Origin: Perca fluviatilis
Lineage: Eukaryota > Chordata > Actinopteri > Perciformes > Percidae
Direction of reading: 5' to 3'
Assembly (NCBI RefSeq): GCF_010015445.1
Contig: NC_053126.1
Location: forward strand, 16,384,169 to 16,448,168
DNA: 64,000 bases
Below are positions 28,013-40,345 of the stretch, one piece after another. Both the position numbers and the translations under genes were made by a program. A model generated the notes under the pieces. The model saw only the letters and a program-made list of their open reading frames with translations, was not told where the DNA came from and ran no database searches. Each line of letters begins with the position of its first letter. Position 1 is the stretch's first letter.

Positions 28013-30750
28013 TAATCTGCATGTGCATTGCTTTAATCTACTGTACAACCAAATGTTAATATCCAGTGTTCTCTAAACAGCTGCATCAGGCTGTTGTGCA
28101 ACATGCAGGTGATTAGGTGGCAATGCTTTTTCAGAGCTGTTCCACATGGTCCTCATCATTTTGCAATTGAGCCAGCCCACAAGCTGCTGGGGAGACACAG
28201 GAAGACTGAGTTTGCAGATCCTTGCGAAACACGCAAAAGGAGGAAGCCAAATCCAGAACATTTGATATTGCAGATAAGTGGAACCAGAATATTTGTGCAA
28301 TTGTTCTTTTAGACGTCATCTCCTCTAAATGCTGAAAAAAACAATAGAATTCCATTGTTTTATCTGCAGCGGGATGTCAACTTTAAAGTTTTCCCTGATT
28401 TTCTTTTTTGCCTAAAACACAAAAATAAATTGCAATAAAATGGACTGTGAACCATTTTCCTTTCTTTTTTCCTTATCATTAACAGATGAGGGTGAAATTA
28501 GTGTCTGATTTCAGTTTTGGGAGTTTAGACTCGGGTACATAATGAACATTAGCTATGTATTCATACAACCAGGCCAAATAATTCACCTCACCTGACCCTA
28601 ATGCATGCACACAAACTGCCGGCATGCCTCTTCAGTTTCACAGAGAGGGCTTGCCAAACTGTCATATTGTATAATGAAAATAGGGATTTTGGGCAAGTAA
28701 ACTTGTGGTCTATGCTCATTGGCCCAGTGATGGTTGGAGAGGCTCCAACTGAGTGGCAAAGCTATGCTTTTCTTAATGAAATATCATTTTGTAGAGTCAA
28801 TCTTCTAAGTCTCCTTTTGTGTGTGCTAGATGCCTGTGTTCCTCTTTAGATAGGAGGAAACTCTAAACTGAGCCCTGGATCAGGTGCAACCAGCACGACT
28901 ATTTCCCACAGTTGAGGCCCAGGCGGCAACAGCCAGATATCTGACACTAATCACCCATTTAAAGCATAAGGTTGTTTTGCACCAGCCTAGAGAGAGAGAA
29001 CGACAGTGACAGCTGCTGCTACTACATCCAACTGGGGGATACGAGGAACACAGACAAAACGTCTCTAGAAGACTGGGGAATTGTATGTCATTCATTTTCT
29101 CATTCCAAAGCTGCAGTGGTGCTTTTTTGTTTCAAGTCAGAGTTTGAGTAAATGAGACTGTGAATAAGTGTCAGTGAAGAGAGAGTCAGGTATGAGATAA
29201 TAGGGATCTCTGAATGATATAAATTATGCAGAGGAAGAGTGCACTCTTGTCAGTCATCCAAAAGATGAGACAGGAAAAGGGAGTATAGCCTGATCCTCAG
29301 ATCAAAGCTTATCCCTGTGTCTTCACTCCAGCATCAGTTCCTAATGTTTCATTATTTCTCTCATGTCTGCCCCTCTGAAGAGATCTTCTTCTTTCCTTGG
29401 CCTTCTAGAAGCCTCATGTTATGCTGACCTGTGCTTTGGTCACAGATTGGCGTTTGGTTTAACAGCATGCCAAAGAAAGTGCCATTCCACGGGCGTCTGC
29501 AAGAGGGGATCAACGTTAAGCCAAAGAGAGCGGTTTCAGCGCAGTTTTAATGCAGCACCTGTCAGGGCTCAGCTCGGACCCAGGATTCTGCAGGACCCTG
29601 CCTGTGCAGCTGTGGGTCCAATCTGAACCTCGGCCAGGAACAGAGGCCAGGACCTACTCTATCGCCTCCCACTGGCTTCTGATCTGACACCACACATAAC
29701 AATGAAGCTCCTCTGTGGGTGCTCCAACCTCAGCAGGCCTGTAATCTAATGATATGGAATACGTCTGTGGTGATCTACCGGGTCCAGGAATGCAACTTGC
29801 GCAAGAATGCTTTGTTTCAAAACAGTCTTATGGAGTTGTTTGAGACTGTGCAATTGTGCAAGAGTCAGAACGTGTCTCACAAATTGTAAGCTGTATATGA
29901 TTCTCCTTTTTCGATATCTTTCTAACATAGCCTGTTCCCTTTCCTCGGACATAAATAGGGAGAAGACAGACAATCAAAAAGGAGAGGAAAAGGAGACAAA
30001 AAACAGTAAATCAGAAATCTGACAAGGTCTCTGGGGACTAAATGCTTCGGACAATCAGTCTCAATTACTATTGTAAACATCTCGGGGTTAAACATCCACT
30101 CAAAACACACCAGTTGATTTTTTTCTCCTCTCGTGAATGGAAAAATACATGGCCCCCAGCACCTCTCTCTCAGAACTCTGGTCCCTTGAGATAGGGAATA
30201 TTAAAGAGGCTAATGTGACTGGGCTGTCCTCACAGGGCTGCCTGCTTGTGAATGTCCATTTATAACCAGATTGGTCCAAATAGGCAGAGGAAGCAAGAGC
30301 CGCACTTTCCCACAGTTCTGCAGGAGGCCAACACGACTTCCCCTTTATAGTTCATGACTGCATGGAAACTGCACTCCCACTAAGAGCTCACAGAATGGGC
30401 GGACTGGTGGACCGTGGCAGCCCAGATAACGCAACTTGACCAACACTGAATCTGATTAGCCAACTTGAAACCAACCATGCACGCTGATAGTGGCAGCGCT
30501 GGACAGAGTCATGGAAAGACTCAATGCATCAGCCTGAAAATTAGATTCCCAACACACAAGTGATAAATGCTTCAGTATTTACTCTCTGGCTACATAATAA
30601 AGGTTAAAAGTGGCATAGTCTCTGATGTGCATGTGACTTGCATTTTGAATAGGTCTTTCATGTATATGTTTTTTTTTTCTTGGGGTTAATGGTCTGACAA
30701 TTAATAAAAGAAAGCATTGTGGACTTAATAGTTTACTTGTTTTTTATCAT

Positions 30751-30785
30751 AAAAAGATTGGACCAATAATTGGTCCAATCTTTTT
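30751..30785. repeat. Perfect 35-bp palindrome with CCAAT motifs
   Basis: The left arm AAAAAGATTGGACCAAT (30751-30767) is exactly repeated in inverse complement at 30769-30785 around a single central base. Each arm carries ATTGG and CCAAT, the NF-Y core on both strands. The arms end in A- and T-runs. It could be the relic of a small foldback element or a chance hairpin. It is not flanked by any recognised gene. Confidence 0.9.
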
Positions 30786-33490
30786 TACTTACAGCAGGTA
30801 ATCAAATCTGCTTGCCACCTGCTACCACCCAGTTGTTCCAGCAAGCCTGTGTGACCTCCCAACAGTCCAACTCACGTTCCCTACTCAACATGACTCCTCT
30901 CAGACTCCTCATCTGCATGCCTGTGTCTTTGAAACCCCCTTTGTGCTTTTTTATTTTTACAGCAGCAGGTCCATTTTGTGGGTATCTTATTTCTTATGCT
31001 GCAGCTTGGGGTCGTTGGCTGGACTGTGATGTTTTCGTTCTAGTTTTTACTAAACTTGCCATACACTCTGGAGGTTGTGACCCCTGTGTGTGTGTGAGTG
31101 ACAGGAAGGAACAAAGTCTTTTAAGAGGATTTTACTGTGAATCAGCACACCAATTTGATGGCCTTTTTCATTGTGCTGTGTTCAGGCGAGAGCAGACTGC
31201 TCTGGCCCCTGTACAGATGGGCAGATTGCATTTCAGCCACTCTTTAAAAAGCCATACTCACAACGGATATATCTCGGCAGTGTCATTGATCATCTGTCAC
31301 ATCTGTCAGCCATATTCCTCTGAAGTGGAATTTTAACAATACGTATGTTCAAACACTTAATCTCTCTGCATCATTTATCACACTAATCTCCTCTGTTTGC
31401 AAACTCATGGTATTCTAACTTCACAAACGGCAATCAATCACAAATATGCCATGGGTGGGTTGCCTGGCCACATTCGACATCCTCAAAGTACAAGAGACAG
31501 TGAAAACAGCACCAAAGTAATCTTTCTTATGTTTTCACATTTTCTTCAAGTTCAGATTGAATAGACGAGCACAATGGTTGCTGGTGAAGTAAGCCAGCTC
31601 TCTCTAATCAGTTTGGAGGGCAGCTGTGTAGCAAAGACTCCACAGTTACCATCCAGCTGGCGCAGACTCTGGGAACCAGCGAGAAAGGCTAAGATGCACT
31701 TTACACCATTACGAGCCTATGCATGGTCTCTGTCTCTCCCTCCTATTTTATTTCTTGCCCACTCTTCTCTTCCTCTCTTTCTCTTTCACACACTCACACA
31801 CAAAAACACAGCGAGATCACACCAAAATGCACTAGGTTTTTGACTTTTACCCCCTGGTTAAACTATAATCTGTGGTTCTGTTCCAGGCCCTCTTCCAGCA
31901 TTTACAGCGTCATGTGGTTCAGGATTCCCACATTAGAGAGAACTGCATGTGGTGTGGGCTGCATGTTCCGTTTCCTGCAGATTAACTTTGTATGCCTCCC
32001 CCTTGTCTGTGACAGACTGAATCAATCTAATGTAAATAAGCATTCCCAACTTCCAACAAGCCTATAGCTCCCCAAAGCCAAAAGCCCCCCTTAGTTGAAA
32101 GTGAGAGAATTCCACCAGGAGATCTAAACTTCCCTCTCCCAGATCTCAAGCTTGCCTTCCCACAGACGCCCCAGGCTCAATGACTTTGACTTCCCACATT
32201 TAAGAGTAACTAAAAAAAGCATCTTGAAATTGCAACCATAAGTTGTCTCCCGTTTCCTCCTCCCACAGACACGCTCTTACAATCCTAATTGGTTGCCCAA
32301 ACACTGGGAAAAGTCCATTCTCCAGTAAAAAAAATGTGTTGTATTTCCCATTTTACCTGCCATTCTCTCAATCAACAACACAGTAACAATCTGACAAAGG
32401 CCAGCAATGTTGTTCTCTGGGATGCATACTATTACTAGTTGGAGCTTAAAGTGAGAAAACAAGTGGACTGTGGCGGGATGAAGAAAGGGAAAGAAGGAGA
32501 GAGCATGGAGAAGGAGCCTCCTGGCTGACTGCACAAAGGGGTCAGAGGTCTGTTCCCTGAGGATGTGTGAGTTTGACTCCTCCACAGAATGAAATAGATC
32601 CACTTAGTGAAATCACTTCCTGTCAGTGTTTACAGGGTGGTAAGAGCTTGGGCAACTGTGGCACAGCAGGTGAGAAAAAACTAAGCTTTGCTTATGTAGC
32701 TTGTGATATGAAGCTTGAATAAATATTTAACAAAGTTGGGCTGTCATTGTATAAACATTTCGTTTTATTATGAAAATGTACCATATACAGATATTGTGGA
32801 GTAATTTTCTTGCACGTTATAAATGTATCCACAGTGCAAGCTTTATCTTGCTCAGGGAGGTTTTTTTTTTAGAATTGATGGTGCGGCATGGAACTTGATC
32901 TCTGTGAGATAGTCTGACAGTTTCTCTTTCACACTCATCCCAGCAGAGAGAGAAAGGGAATGGAGTGTGATAGGTGTGTTATTGTTGCATTTTCAGCGAA
33001 ACTATGCTGGCCCATTCATGGGGCCTCCCTGATAAAGTTGACATCAGAAAGACTGCACTACAACCGCAGTCTTATCTTGCGTGCCATGTAGTAGGCCCAC
33101 ATCAGGGTTCATGGAAGCGTGTACAAGCTTTAATGTGAGAAGTTCCAAGGTCAGGCCAGGAAGCAAATACGCATCCCTAGTAGACATTACAGAGTGTAGG
33201 AGGAGGAGGAATACTTCATGGTCAACAGCAACGGCAACATGCAGCTGGATGGAAGCCCTGGTGGACTAACAGATTCAGAACAAAATAAGCAGTGGTGGGA
33301 TGTAACTAAGCACTGTACTTAACCCTTGTGTTGACTTTGGGTCAAAATGACCCGTTTTTGTTTTATATCAGAAAATATGGGATGTAGAAATAAGTGCTGA
33401 AAATGTGTAGAAGAAAAATTTAACAATTTAAAACATTGGAAAAAGCAAAAACTAACTACAGAATATTTACCTGCATCAGTAATAATCCAG

Positions 33491-33545
33491 TAATATAATA
33501 TAATATAATATAATATAATATAATATAATATAATATAATATAATA
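33491..33545. repeat. (TAATA)n pentanucleotide tandem repeat
   Basis: About eleven copies of a five-base TAATA unit in an uninterrupted array. It is purely A+T and sits in intergenic DNA. Confidence 0.97.
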
Positions 33546-34247
33546 GTATAACAGTCACAGAGGCCATTTTTCTGAATTATGAGAACTTTTACATTAGATG
33601 TTTTTACTTTAAGAACAGGTTGGTTTTTTTTCTGGGCATTTATGTTTACTAGTCCCATTGGAAATATTCTGTCAGACCTTGTAGCTACAGTAGAACTGTC
33701 ACCAACCCCAATAGCAGCCAGTCACACACCACTGCTGCTGAAAGCCCCTCGTCTCATCTGGCTGACTGTTTAAAAAACACACAACTCTATGAGGGTCTCA
33801 GTCAAACAGAAATATTTAATAAAGTCTGTCATGGTCAATAACTCACAGTTCAAATGGCCCTTGGTGACCCTTTCATCTTTTACATTTAGACATAAATGCA
33901 CTGCTGCATTGACATGTGATCTTGGGAAAGAATAAAAACATTCTCAGGCATTTTATTTCTTATCTTTTATGCTTTATCATTGTGCAGCTCTGTAGAGGAG
34001 AGTTAGTCCCTTGTTCCACCTGCCAATAATCTGCCAAACAATCTGAGGACAGCAAATAAATATGCCAAAAAAGAGTTATATGACATTGTTTAAAAGAATA
34101 GAGCACTCTTCATAGCTGTCACTACACTAGTGGTAGGAAAACAAAGTCATCTCCAAAATGTGGGGCCAGTCAAAGTCAAAAGCTATTAATTACAATAATA
34201 TTGTTTGCTGTGACTGTGAACTGTTCTTATGCTTCATCCTTTCATGC

Positions 34248-34284
34248 TGTGTGTGTGTGTGTGTGTGTGTGTTGTGTGTGTGTT
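34248..34284. repeat. (GT)n microsatellite
   Basis: A GT tract of about 37 bp with one TT interruption. Confidence 0.93.
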
Positions 34285-37200
34285 GCATCACACCCGCATT
34301 GAGTGAAACAGATCTGAACAGAAACTCAGGTTATAACCCCACTCTTGGCCCTCTGCAGTGGGGTTGTGAGAAGTTTCTTTCCCCAGGGTCTCTCCCACGC
34401 CATCTCCCCCATTCCCCCTTCCCCTACTCTGTATATGAGAATAACCATAAATCACAGCCACTTGCAGCTTCGACCAGTACAGAGCTAGAAACTGGCTCTG
34501 TTACACTAACAGGGTTAGACTCAGTGGTGTTGCAAAATAGACACACCTTTTGCAATAGGCTACAGATATTACAGTTGAGTCATGTGGTGCCTTGGGGTAA
34601 GGCTCAAAAGTACAGAATGCAATGATTGTTCAGGCTACAGTCACACACTCAGGACCACAAACACACTCACACTCCTCCTCCTTTTCTGCCTGACTTAAAG
34701 GCCAAAAACAACTGTACACGTCTCTGTCTCTTGGGCTTCATTAGATGAAAAACATAAAAGATAAATAAATGAACTAACCCCAAAATTGTTGTGCTTGCGT
34801 GGGAGAGTTCAAAATGCCCCCAAAATAGTCTTTCGTAAGGCCGGAGGAATGAGGGTCTGCATTATTTCACCATACAAGGGCCTGTTCTCTGTACGCAATT
34901 CCCTGCCGAAACCCTCCACCACACTCACCACAGTGAGCCGTCTGCTGCCACAGGGACCAGACTTCTGTGGCTTCTGCACATTTTCTTTGTGCTTTTGTTC
35001 TGTAGCATTCTCTCTTGTATGTGCAAACAATGCACACACAGCCACATTTGTTGGGGCGTCTGACTTTTCTTCTGCCCTTTCAAAGTGTGTATCTGCATTC
35101 AGTGCATAGGTTCCTGGGTTCCACTGGACGATGAGGCTCCTGGTAGACTGGTTGTGATTAAGCATGTTCCTGTTTCCACATTCACACGCTGTGGAACAAA
35201 CATGCAGACACACACACTAACACAAAATCAGAGAGAGATGTACAGTTAGGTAAATTGACAAATAGCAGTGGGTTGCACATGGCATCAGTTTCTTGACAGC
35301 GGGAGTAACTCTTTAAGGAGTGATGTGAGAAGTAATTTGATTCAGCAGAAGCAGAAGTGAAAGAGCACTTTATGTTGATGGCCAGAGACTCACACAAGCT
35401 AGACATTTACAGTAGAATTACTCAAAGACACACAAACAAGTACACAGTGTGTGTGTGTGTGTTTTGTGTGCATGCATGTCTATAAAACGTTGTGTGTCAG
35501 TAGTTCAATATTTCTATGACGTAAACGCTGTCATAAACATCATCAGCCTACTATGATTGCTGTGATTATCTGACATTGGCTAACAGATGGATCCAAGTGA
35601 CACAAAAGCATATACAGTTAGAGCCAACTGAAATACTTGTCTGGCTCAAGAGAGTCAGTAGGGATAATCCTGTGTTCCTAGACCCTCTGACCTGCAGACG
35701 TTTAGTAGTGTTGGCACGTAGCTGGAGCTGTCAGCCCAGCATCTATGGGAGATCTGTGTTTAATTTGCAAAAGCGGACTTTGCCAGAATACAGAGAAAGA
35801 ATGAAGGAGAGAGAGGTAGCGGGGGAAAATGAAGCCAGTACTTTTGTCTGTGTGTGCCGAGCAGCCTTGCGCTTCTGAACTCTGTTGCGGATGATAAGGA
35901 TGAGGCTGGAACTGTCTGAAATATATGTGACAGATTCTGTGTGTCTGCTGTGGAAAGAGTTGTGCAAGTGGTTGTATGTTTCAGTATGTGGGTGTGCGCA
36001 AGGGTGTGGAAAAGGGGGGTTACTGTGAAACTGAGTAGTTAATAGTCTGTGTTTGTCTGCAGATTACTCTGGCATGGGCCTCGGCCCACAAGCCTAAGAG
36101 AATCTACCGCTCTCCAAGATTACCCAACTGGGAGCACATCCTGTCTCAAAAAGCTATAGAACCCAATCACGGAGAGTTACTCGTCACAAACCCACACGCA
36201 GTGCACAAGACATTAAAGCCTCACTGATAGTTTCTTAGTAGAATTAGTTGTTTTACTCTCAGTTCTTCAGTTTGTGTGTTCAGACTTGTGCAAGAGGGTG
36301 TGTGGAGCCGGTAAACTGGAGGATGACTGTGACAGGTAACGGTTATTTCTCTCAGGTTTTTCTGGTTCTACTCATTGACTGGGACAGTCAAGCTGAGGCC
36401 TGTCCTCTTCCCTTCAGCCTGGGAACCAGAGCAGTGATGCTTGCTTACCTGTGCCTGGCTGCTCTCGCTGGGAGCTGTTCCCATCCCACTCATCTGTTTA
36501 TTATTTTCCTGTGAGGGCTTGTGTTGTAAGAAGAGAAAGGAGGGGGGTGTATGGAGGTCACGATGGAGGGAATATTCTCCCATGTTTCATTGACAATACC
36601 TCTAGAAACTGGGATGATGGGTTTTTAAACATAAAGTCATAAATATATCTGAAGGGAACTGGAAAACATTTTGGTCAAGAACCTGTAATGTTTTAAGCCC
36701 TTGATTTTACTAGGCAAGTCGTTTTGTGAGGTGCCATGACCGCTCCACTGGTTGGGTATGTAAGGAACAAAACATAGGACACTAACCCCAGGCAACAACA
36801 CACAGAAAACAGAGCTAAAACACTGTGCATAATATACATGCAAGAATATCCTAGCTTACATCATGTTCTTCTTGAACACTAGCACACTTTGGCTGGAGGT
36901 TTGAACACATAGTTTCACCTGACTGAGCAGACATTACTCATCAATTGAGGTATCCCACCTCGAGTCAAGATGAAGGGGTAAAACCCATACACTGTTAATA
37001 TCTTTTTCTGTGACAGTCTCAAACACACATGCATTTGTGTTTTGTTAGGACTGAGCACAAGAGGAATTGTGTGCCTAGCTGTGTAGCCAGTTGTTTCCAC
37101 TGCTGGCCTGAGGGGTTTTGGACAGAGTTGCAACATCAGCTGTGGGTTTTGTGTGCTGCGGAGAGTGGGCATTCGGTACATTTGACCTCTGACCTTCCCA

Positions 37201-38126
37201 CAGCCTCAGGACGAGAAGCCTTTTTACTGAGAAAGGGAAGACCCTCTTCCCGGTCCTACATGGTTCTCTCAAAGTCACATTCCAAGGGATGCTTTTCCCA
37301 CCATGGACCAAACACATCACTCTGTTCTTTCCTGGAAAAACTCCAAGGAAGTGGGCGATCACATGAGTGGGGTCCTGCCCAGTACTCATGGAACAGACCT
37401 GACCTTCAGAAAATGTCACAGTTAGGCCATTCTCCACAGGTCAGGGGAAATATGGAGAGGGCCTGGATCTGGGAGAAAGGTTTGGTCTCTCTAGTATGGC
37501 ATAGAAACATCTGGTGCTGATTCCATTAAAAAAATGTTTCCATTTTTAACTATATTCATGATGACTAAACCCCCAAACATGGGATATGCATACTGTAGCA
37601 GTAAAATTATCTTTGATGTGTTGATTTTTATACTACAACTAAATGTAAATTTGTTTGAAGTTACTGAAGTTACTCTGAATAATAAAAGAAATAGTATTAT
37701 GTTTCATACTTTTGGTTCTACATTAATTACTGTAATGATCATCAAAATGATATGACAGATCAACATCTGTTACAGTTTCACACAAACATCCCAGAACAGT
37801 CCACAACCAATAACATTGACATTTTCCTGCAGTTGTTTATACCACATTTTCAGAATAGAATGAAGTGATTTGTGTGACATCACTACTGAAATCTAATAAT
37901 AACGTATTTATCTAATGATATTTTCTGACTCTTAACGAACTCTTGGGATTAGATAAAGATATGAAAATGTTCCTGCACACAGTCATCTTATTTATTTGTT
38001 TTTCACATGAGAATCTTCTCATGTGTTTGGATTTCAGCCCTTCGGAAAAAAAAAAAGGAAAAAAGAATTTTGGAGGCTTACATGTACCTATTTTTGAAAA
38101 CCTTTTAATGCACAAACATTTTGGGC

Positions 38127-38129
<3 letters not shown>

Positions 38130-38189
<60 letters not shown>
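38130..38189. repeat. (CA)n microsatellite
   Basis: An uninterrupted CA tract of about 30 units just left of the mobile-element nest. Confidence 0.97.
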
Positions 38190-38191
<2 letters not shown>

Positions 38192-38369
38192 TTAAACATA
38201 CATTTCTGTCTAAACTATCATAACAAGAACAAATGTTCTCTTAAGAACACTTTCTCATCTTGTCACAGCATATGTCTTTTTTAATATATCCAGATGAGTG
38301 TAGATACTTACACTTACAGAAATACACCGTTTCAGCAAGGTCCTCTGACAATTGTAGGCCATCCAAAAG

Positions 38370-38800
38370 CTTTTTTTAATCCATCATGGAATTATAGTGT
38401 TTTTGTAACATAAATAAATATTTAAGAATCCAAAAATCCAATCACAAATCTCTGTTTCGCTATGCGACCTTTCAACCCAGCGCCAAGTCTTGTTTGTAGC
38501 CTGTAGCCATATAGCTTCAGCTTTCAGGCAATATTTGGTGTCTTTGTAGCCCTTCCAGAAAGTTAGTAATCCAGCCAAGAAGACAGTGACTTTTTGGAGA
38601 CTTTGTACGAGCAATACCAAAGCGATAAATCCATCTAAAAGGCTATTCATCGTTGTGTATGAAAATAATAGTAATCCTTCGCTGACTTCGGCCAGGATCC
38701 AAGATGGCAAGATAGACGTGTCTATGCACCAATCAAATACAGTTTTTCAGCTGAATGTGGGGTATAGTCAGCCAATGGAAACCCCTAGTAGGAAGGGCTA
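38370..38800. other. Unclassified segment with 108-codon minus-strand frame
   Basis: The minus-strand frame 38710-38384 opens with ATG and encodes a rather hydrophobic peptide (segments such as FIALVLLVQSL and VTVFLAGLLTFW). I do not recognise it. It directly abuts the hAT-like element on its right and the CA tract on its left, and the surroundings are transposon-rich, so a repeat-derived relic is more likely than a host gene. No splice context was found. Confidence 0.25.
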
Positions 38801-39244
38801 ATGGCGCGTTCATGCCACCTCGGAATAAAAGGGACCGCCCCCGTGGTTACGTTGTTTTTCCGACTGGCAAGCATACAAACAGCACATCGCCAGGTGTTTG
38901 TTTGTGTTATCTGCAGGACAACCAACGGGAAAAGAAATGGATAATGTGTTTGTTTTTTTATACATAGGCCTATTTATGAATAACTTGAAACATGTTATGT
39001 CTGTGTATGTTTCTTGGCAGAGGCGTTTGTCCACAATAAACAGTTTATTGTCATTGAAATTTGTTCAGTGACCCAAAGTCGCCTACATCAAACGTCAGTG
39101 GTCAACAGCGCATCACCAATTGGGAAACTCGGTTAGCAAAATTCAGCCCGAGTTTCCCACCTCTGATTCCCAGAGGAAGTGAAGCGAATGGTGACGGTTT
39201 CACTCGGAAAAATGTTTTTCCGATGTCCATGAACGCACGGTAAT
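38801..39244. mobile_element. Short non-autonomous DNA element, hAT-like terminal repeats
   Basis: The left end reads GGCGCGTTCATGCCACCTCGGAA and the right end, inverted, reads GTGCGTTCATGGACATCGGAA. They share GCGTTCATG and TCGGAA with a few differences. The element is about 440 bp with no transposase. An internal inverted pair (GGGAAACTCGG near 39120 and CCGAGTTTCCC near 39150) adds a second stem. The exact target-site duplication is unclear. Assignment to hAT is inferred from general end type only; the inverted-repeat structure itself is directly visible. Confidence 0.6.
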
Positions 39245-39514
39245 ATTCAGTGTATGTGTATTGGGAAAAAAAAGACAGGCCAGGAGGCCCCCTGGAGGCA
39301 TGGAGGCTGACATGAGTGTGATACTGATAGTGATGTCTAATAGCAGACAGATAATTCATAGGTGACACAACTAATATTTTTGGATAAAAGCGTATAGACT
39401 TTTCTGGGAAAATTTTTTTAAATATTTTTGTTAGTTGCAGAGTTTATTTTTGTTTCACCTGATTGCCAAGACTTGGGAGAACAATTTTCAAAAGCCAAAA
39501 GTCTTAGTCATTAA

Positions 39515-40086
39515 AGGGGCGCTATGCATATATACGCTTTTTGCTTGCAGGTTTCTCAATAGAGCTCCCCCTACAGCTTTGGAATAGATATTTGGCAGCT
39601 CCTATATTTACCTTTACCCTTTCAAATCTTGCTTTAGATTTTTAGTGTTAGTTAGTGTTAAGAGTGTAATGACAAATACAACGCTGTAACAACAAACAAA
39701 ACCTGTAAAACAAAATGACAAATGACGCATCCAGCTCTGGATAACAAAACACATTGTGTCCGACTCCTTGCTCGGTCAGTCTGCCATTTCCTCTTTCTCT
39801 GTTCCTCCGACAATGCTTTCCTAGCTTTCTGCTTCTTTTTTACCGGCTCAGCCATAACAATAGTGTGACAAACTCCATCGCTACCTTGTTAGCCGGTTCC
39901 TGAATGTGTGCAGTGCCATGAAGCAATTCGTTACATCGCGAGACCTGATATCACGCAATACTTCCTGACGCTGAGGCCGGTGAGACGACCACCATTCAAC
40001 TCGAAAAAAGTCATATAACCGTTCCAATGACTCCGGAGCTGTTCAGTTATGGTTAATTAAGCTGAAAAAAACTGCATAGTTTCCCT
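39515..40086. mobile_element. TTAA-flanked MITE (572 bp)
   Basis: The element is flanked on both sides by TTAA (39511-39514 and 40087-40090), the target site used by piggyBac-type transposons. Its ends are inverted: AGGGGCGCTATGCA at the left and AGGGAAACTATGCA at the right, matching at 11 of 14 positions. No transposase is encoded. A minus-strand frame (39855-39658) reading MAEPVKKKQKARKALSEEQR is a peptide I have seen in many fish gene predictions, and here it belongs to the repeat. A partial second copy of the internal sequence lies at 43571-43708. Confidence 0.75.
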
Positions 40087-40345
40087 TTAATGTTCTCTGT
40101 GTGATTTCAATACATTTCTGTGAGATTTCATTTCCGTTTAGTCTTTTCTTTTGTCTTTATGGTCATATAAAAATGTATAAATGTATGTGGCATCCCTACA
40201 GCATACATAAACCTTAAAAAATTATGTCTATAACTTGATTGTGCATCACAGGGTTGAGGTTATACATACAAGCCATATTATACAAGGAGACCAGGCGAAC
40301 CAAATGTGGGAAAAACATGGCTTAGACCTTGGAGACTTAATTTAA

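Larger units (their letters stand above)
13994..38290. other. Gene-poor intergenic region upstream of notch3
   Basis: No exon chain with splice sites and recognisable protein similarity was found on either strand over about 24 kb. Open frames up to 188 codons occur (for example 30770-31336 plus, 37029-37520 plus), but none shows a known domain, a matched pair of splice sites or a biased composition. The region holds the microsatellites listed separately, a 35-bp palindrome, and many AT-rich and mixed segments. It may contain long-range regulatory sequence of notch3, but nothing in the sequence alone proves this. Confidence 0.6.

Noticed and set aside
30770..31336. 188-codon plus-strand open frame, the longest in the window
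   Set aside because: It starts with TTG rather than ATG, begins inside the 35-bp palindrome, has no recognised domain and no splice partner. Length alone is not enough in intronless intergenic fish DNA.
37029..37520. 163-codon plus-strand frame, with a 120-codon frame on the opposite strand
   Set aside because: Open frames on both strands over the same bases, no domain or splice context; most likely a chance low-stop region.
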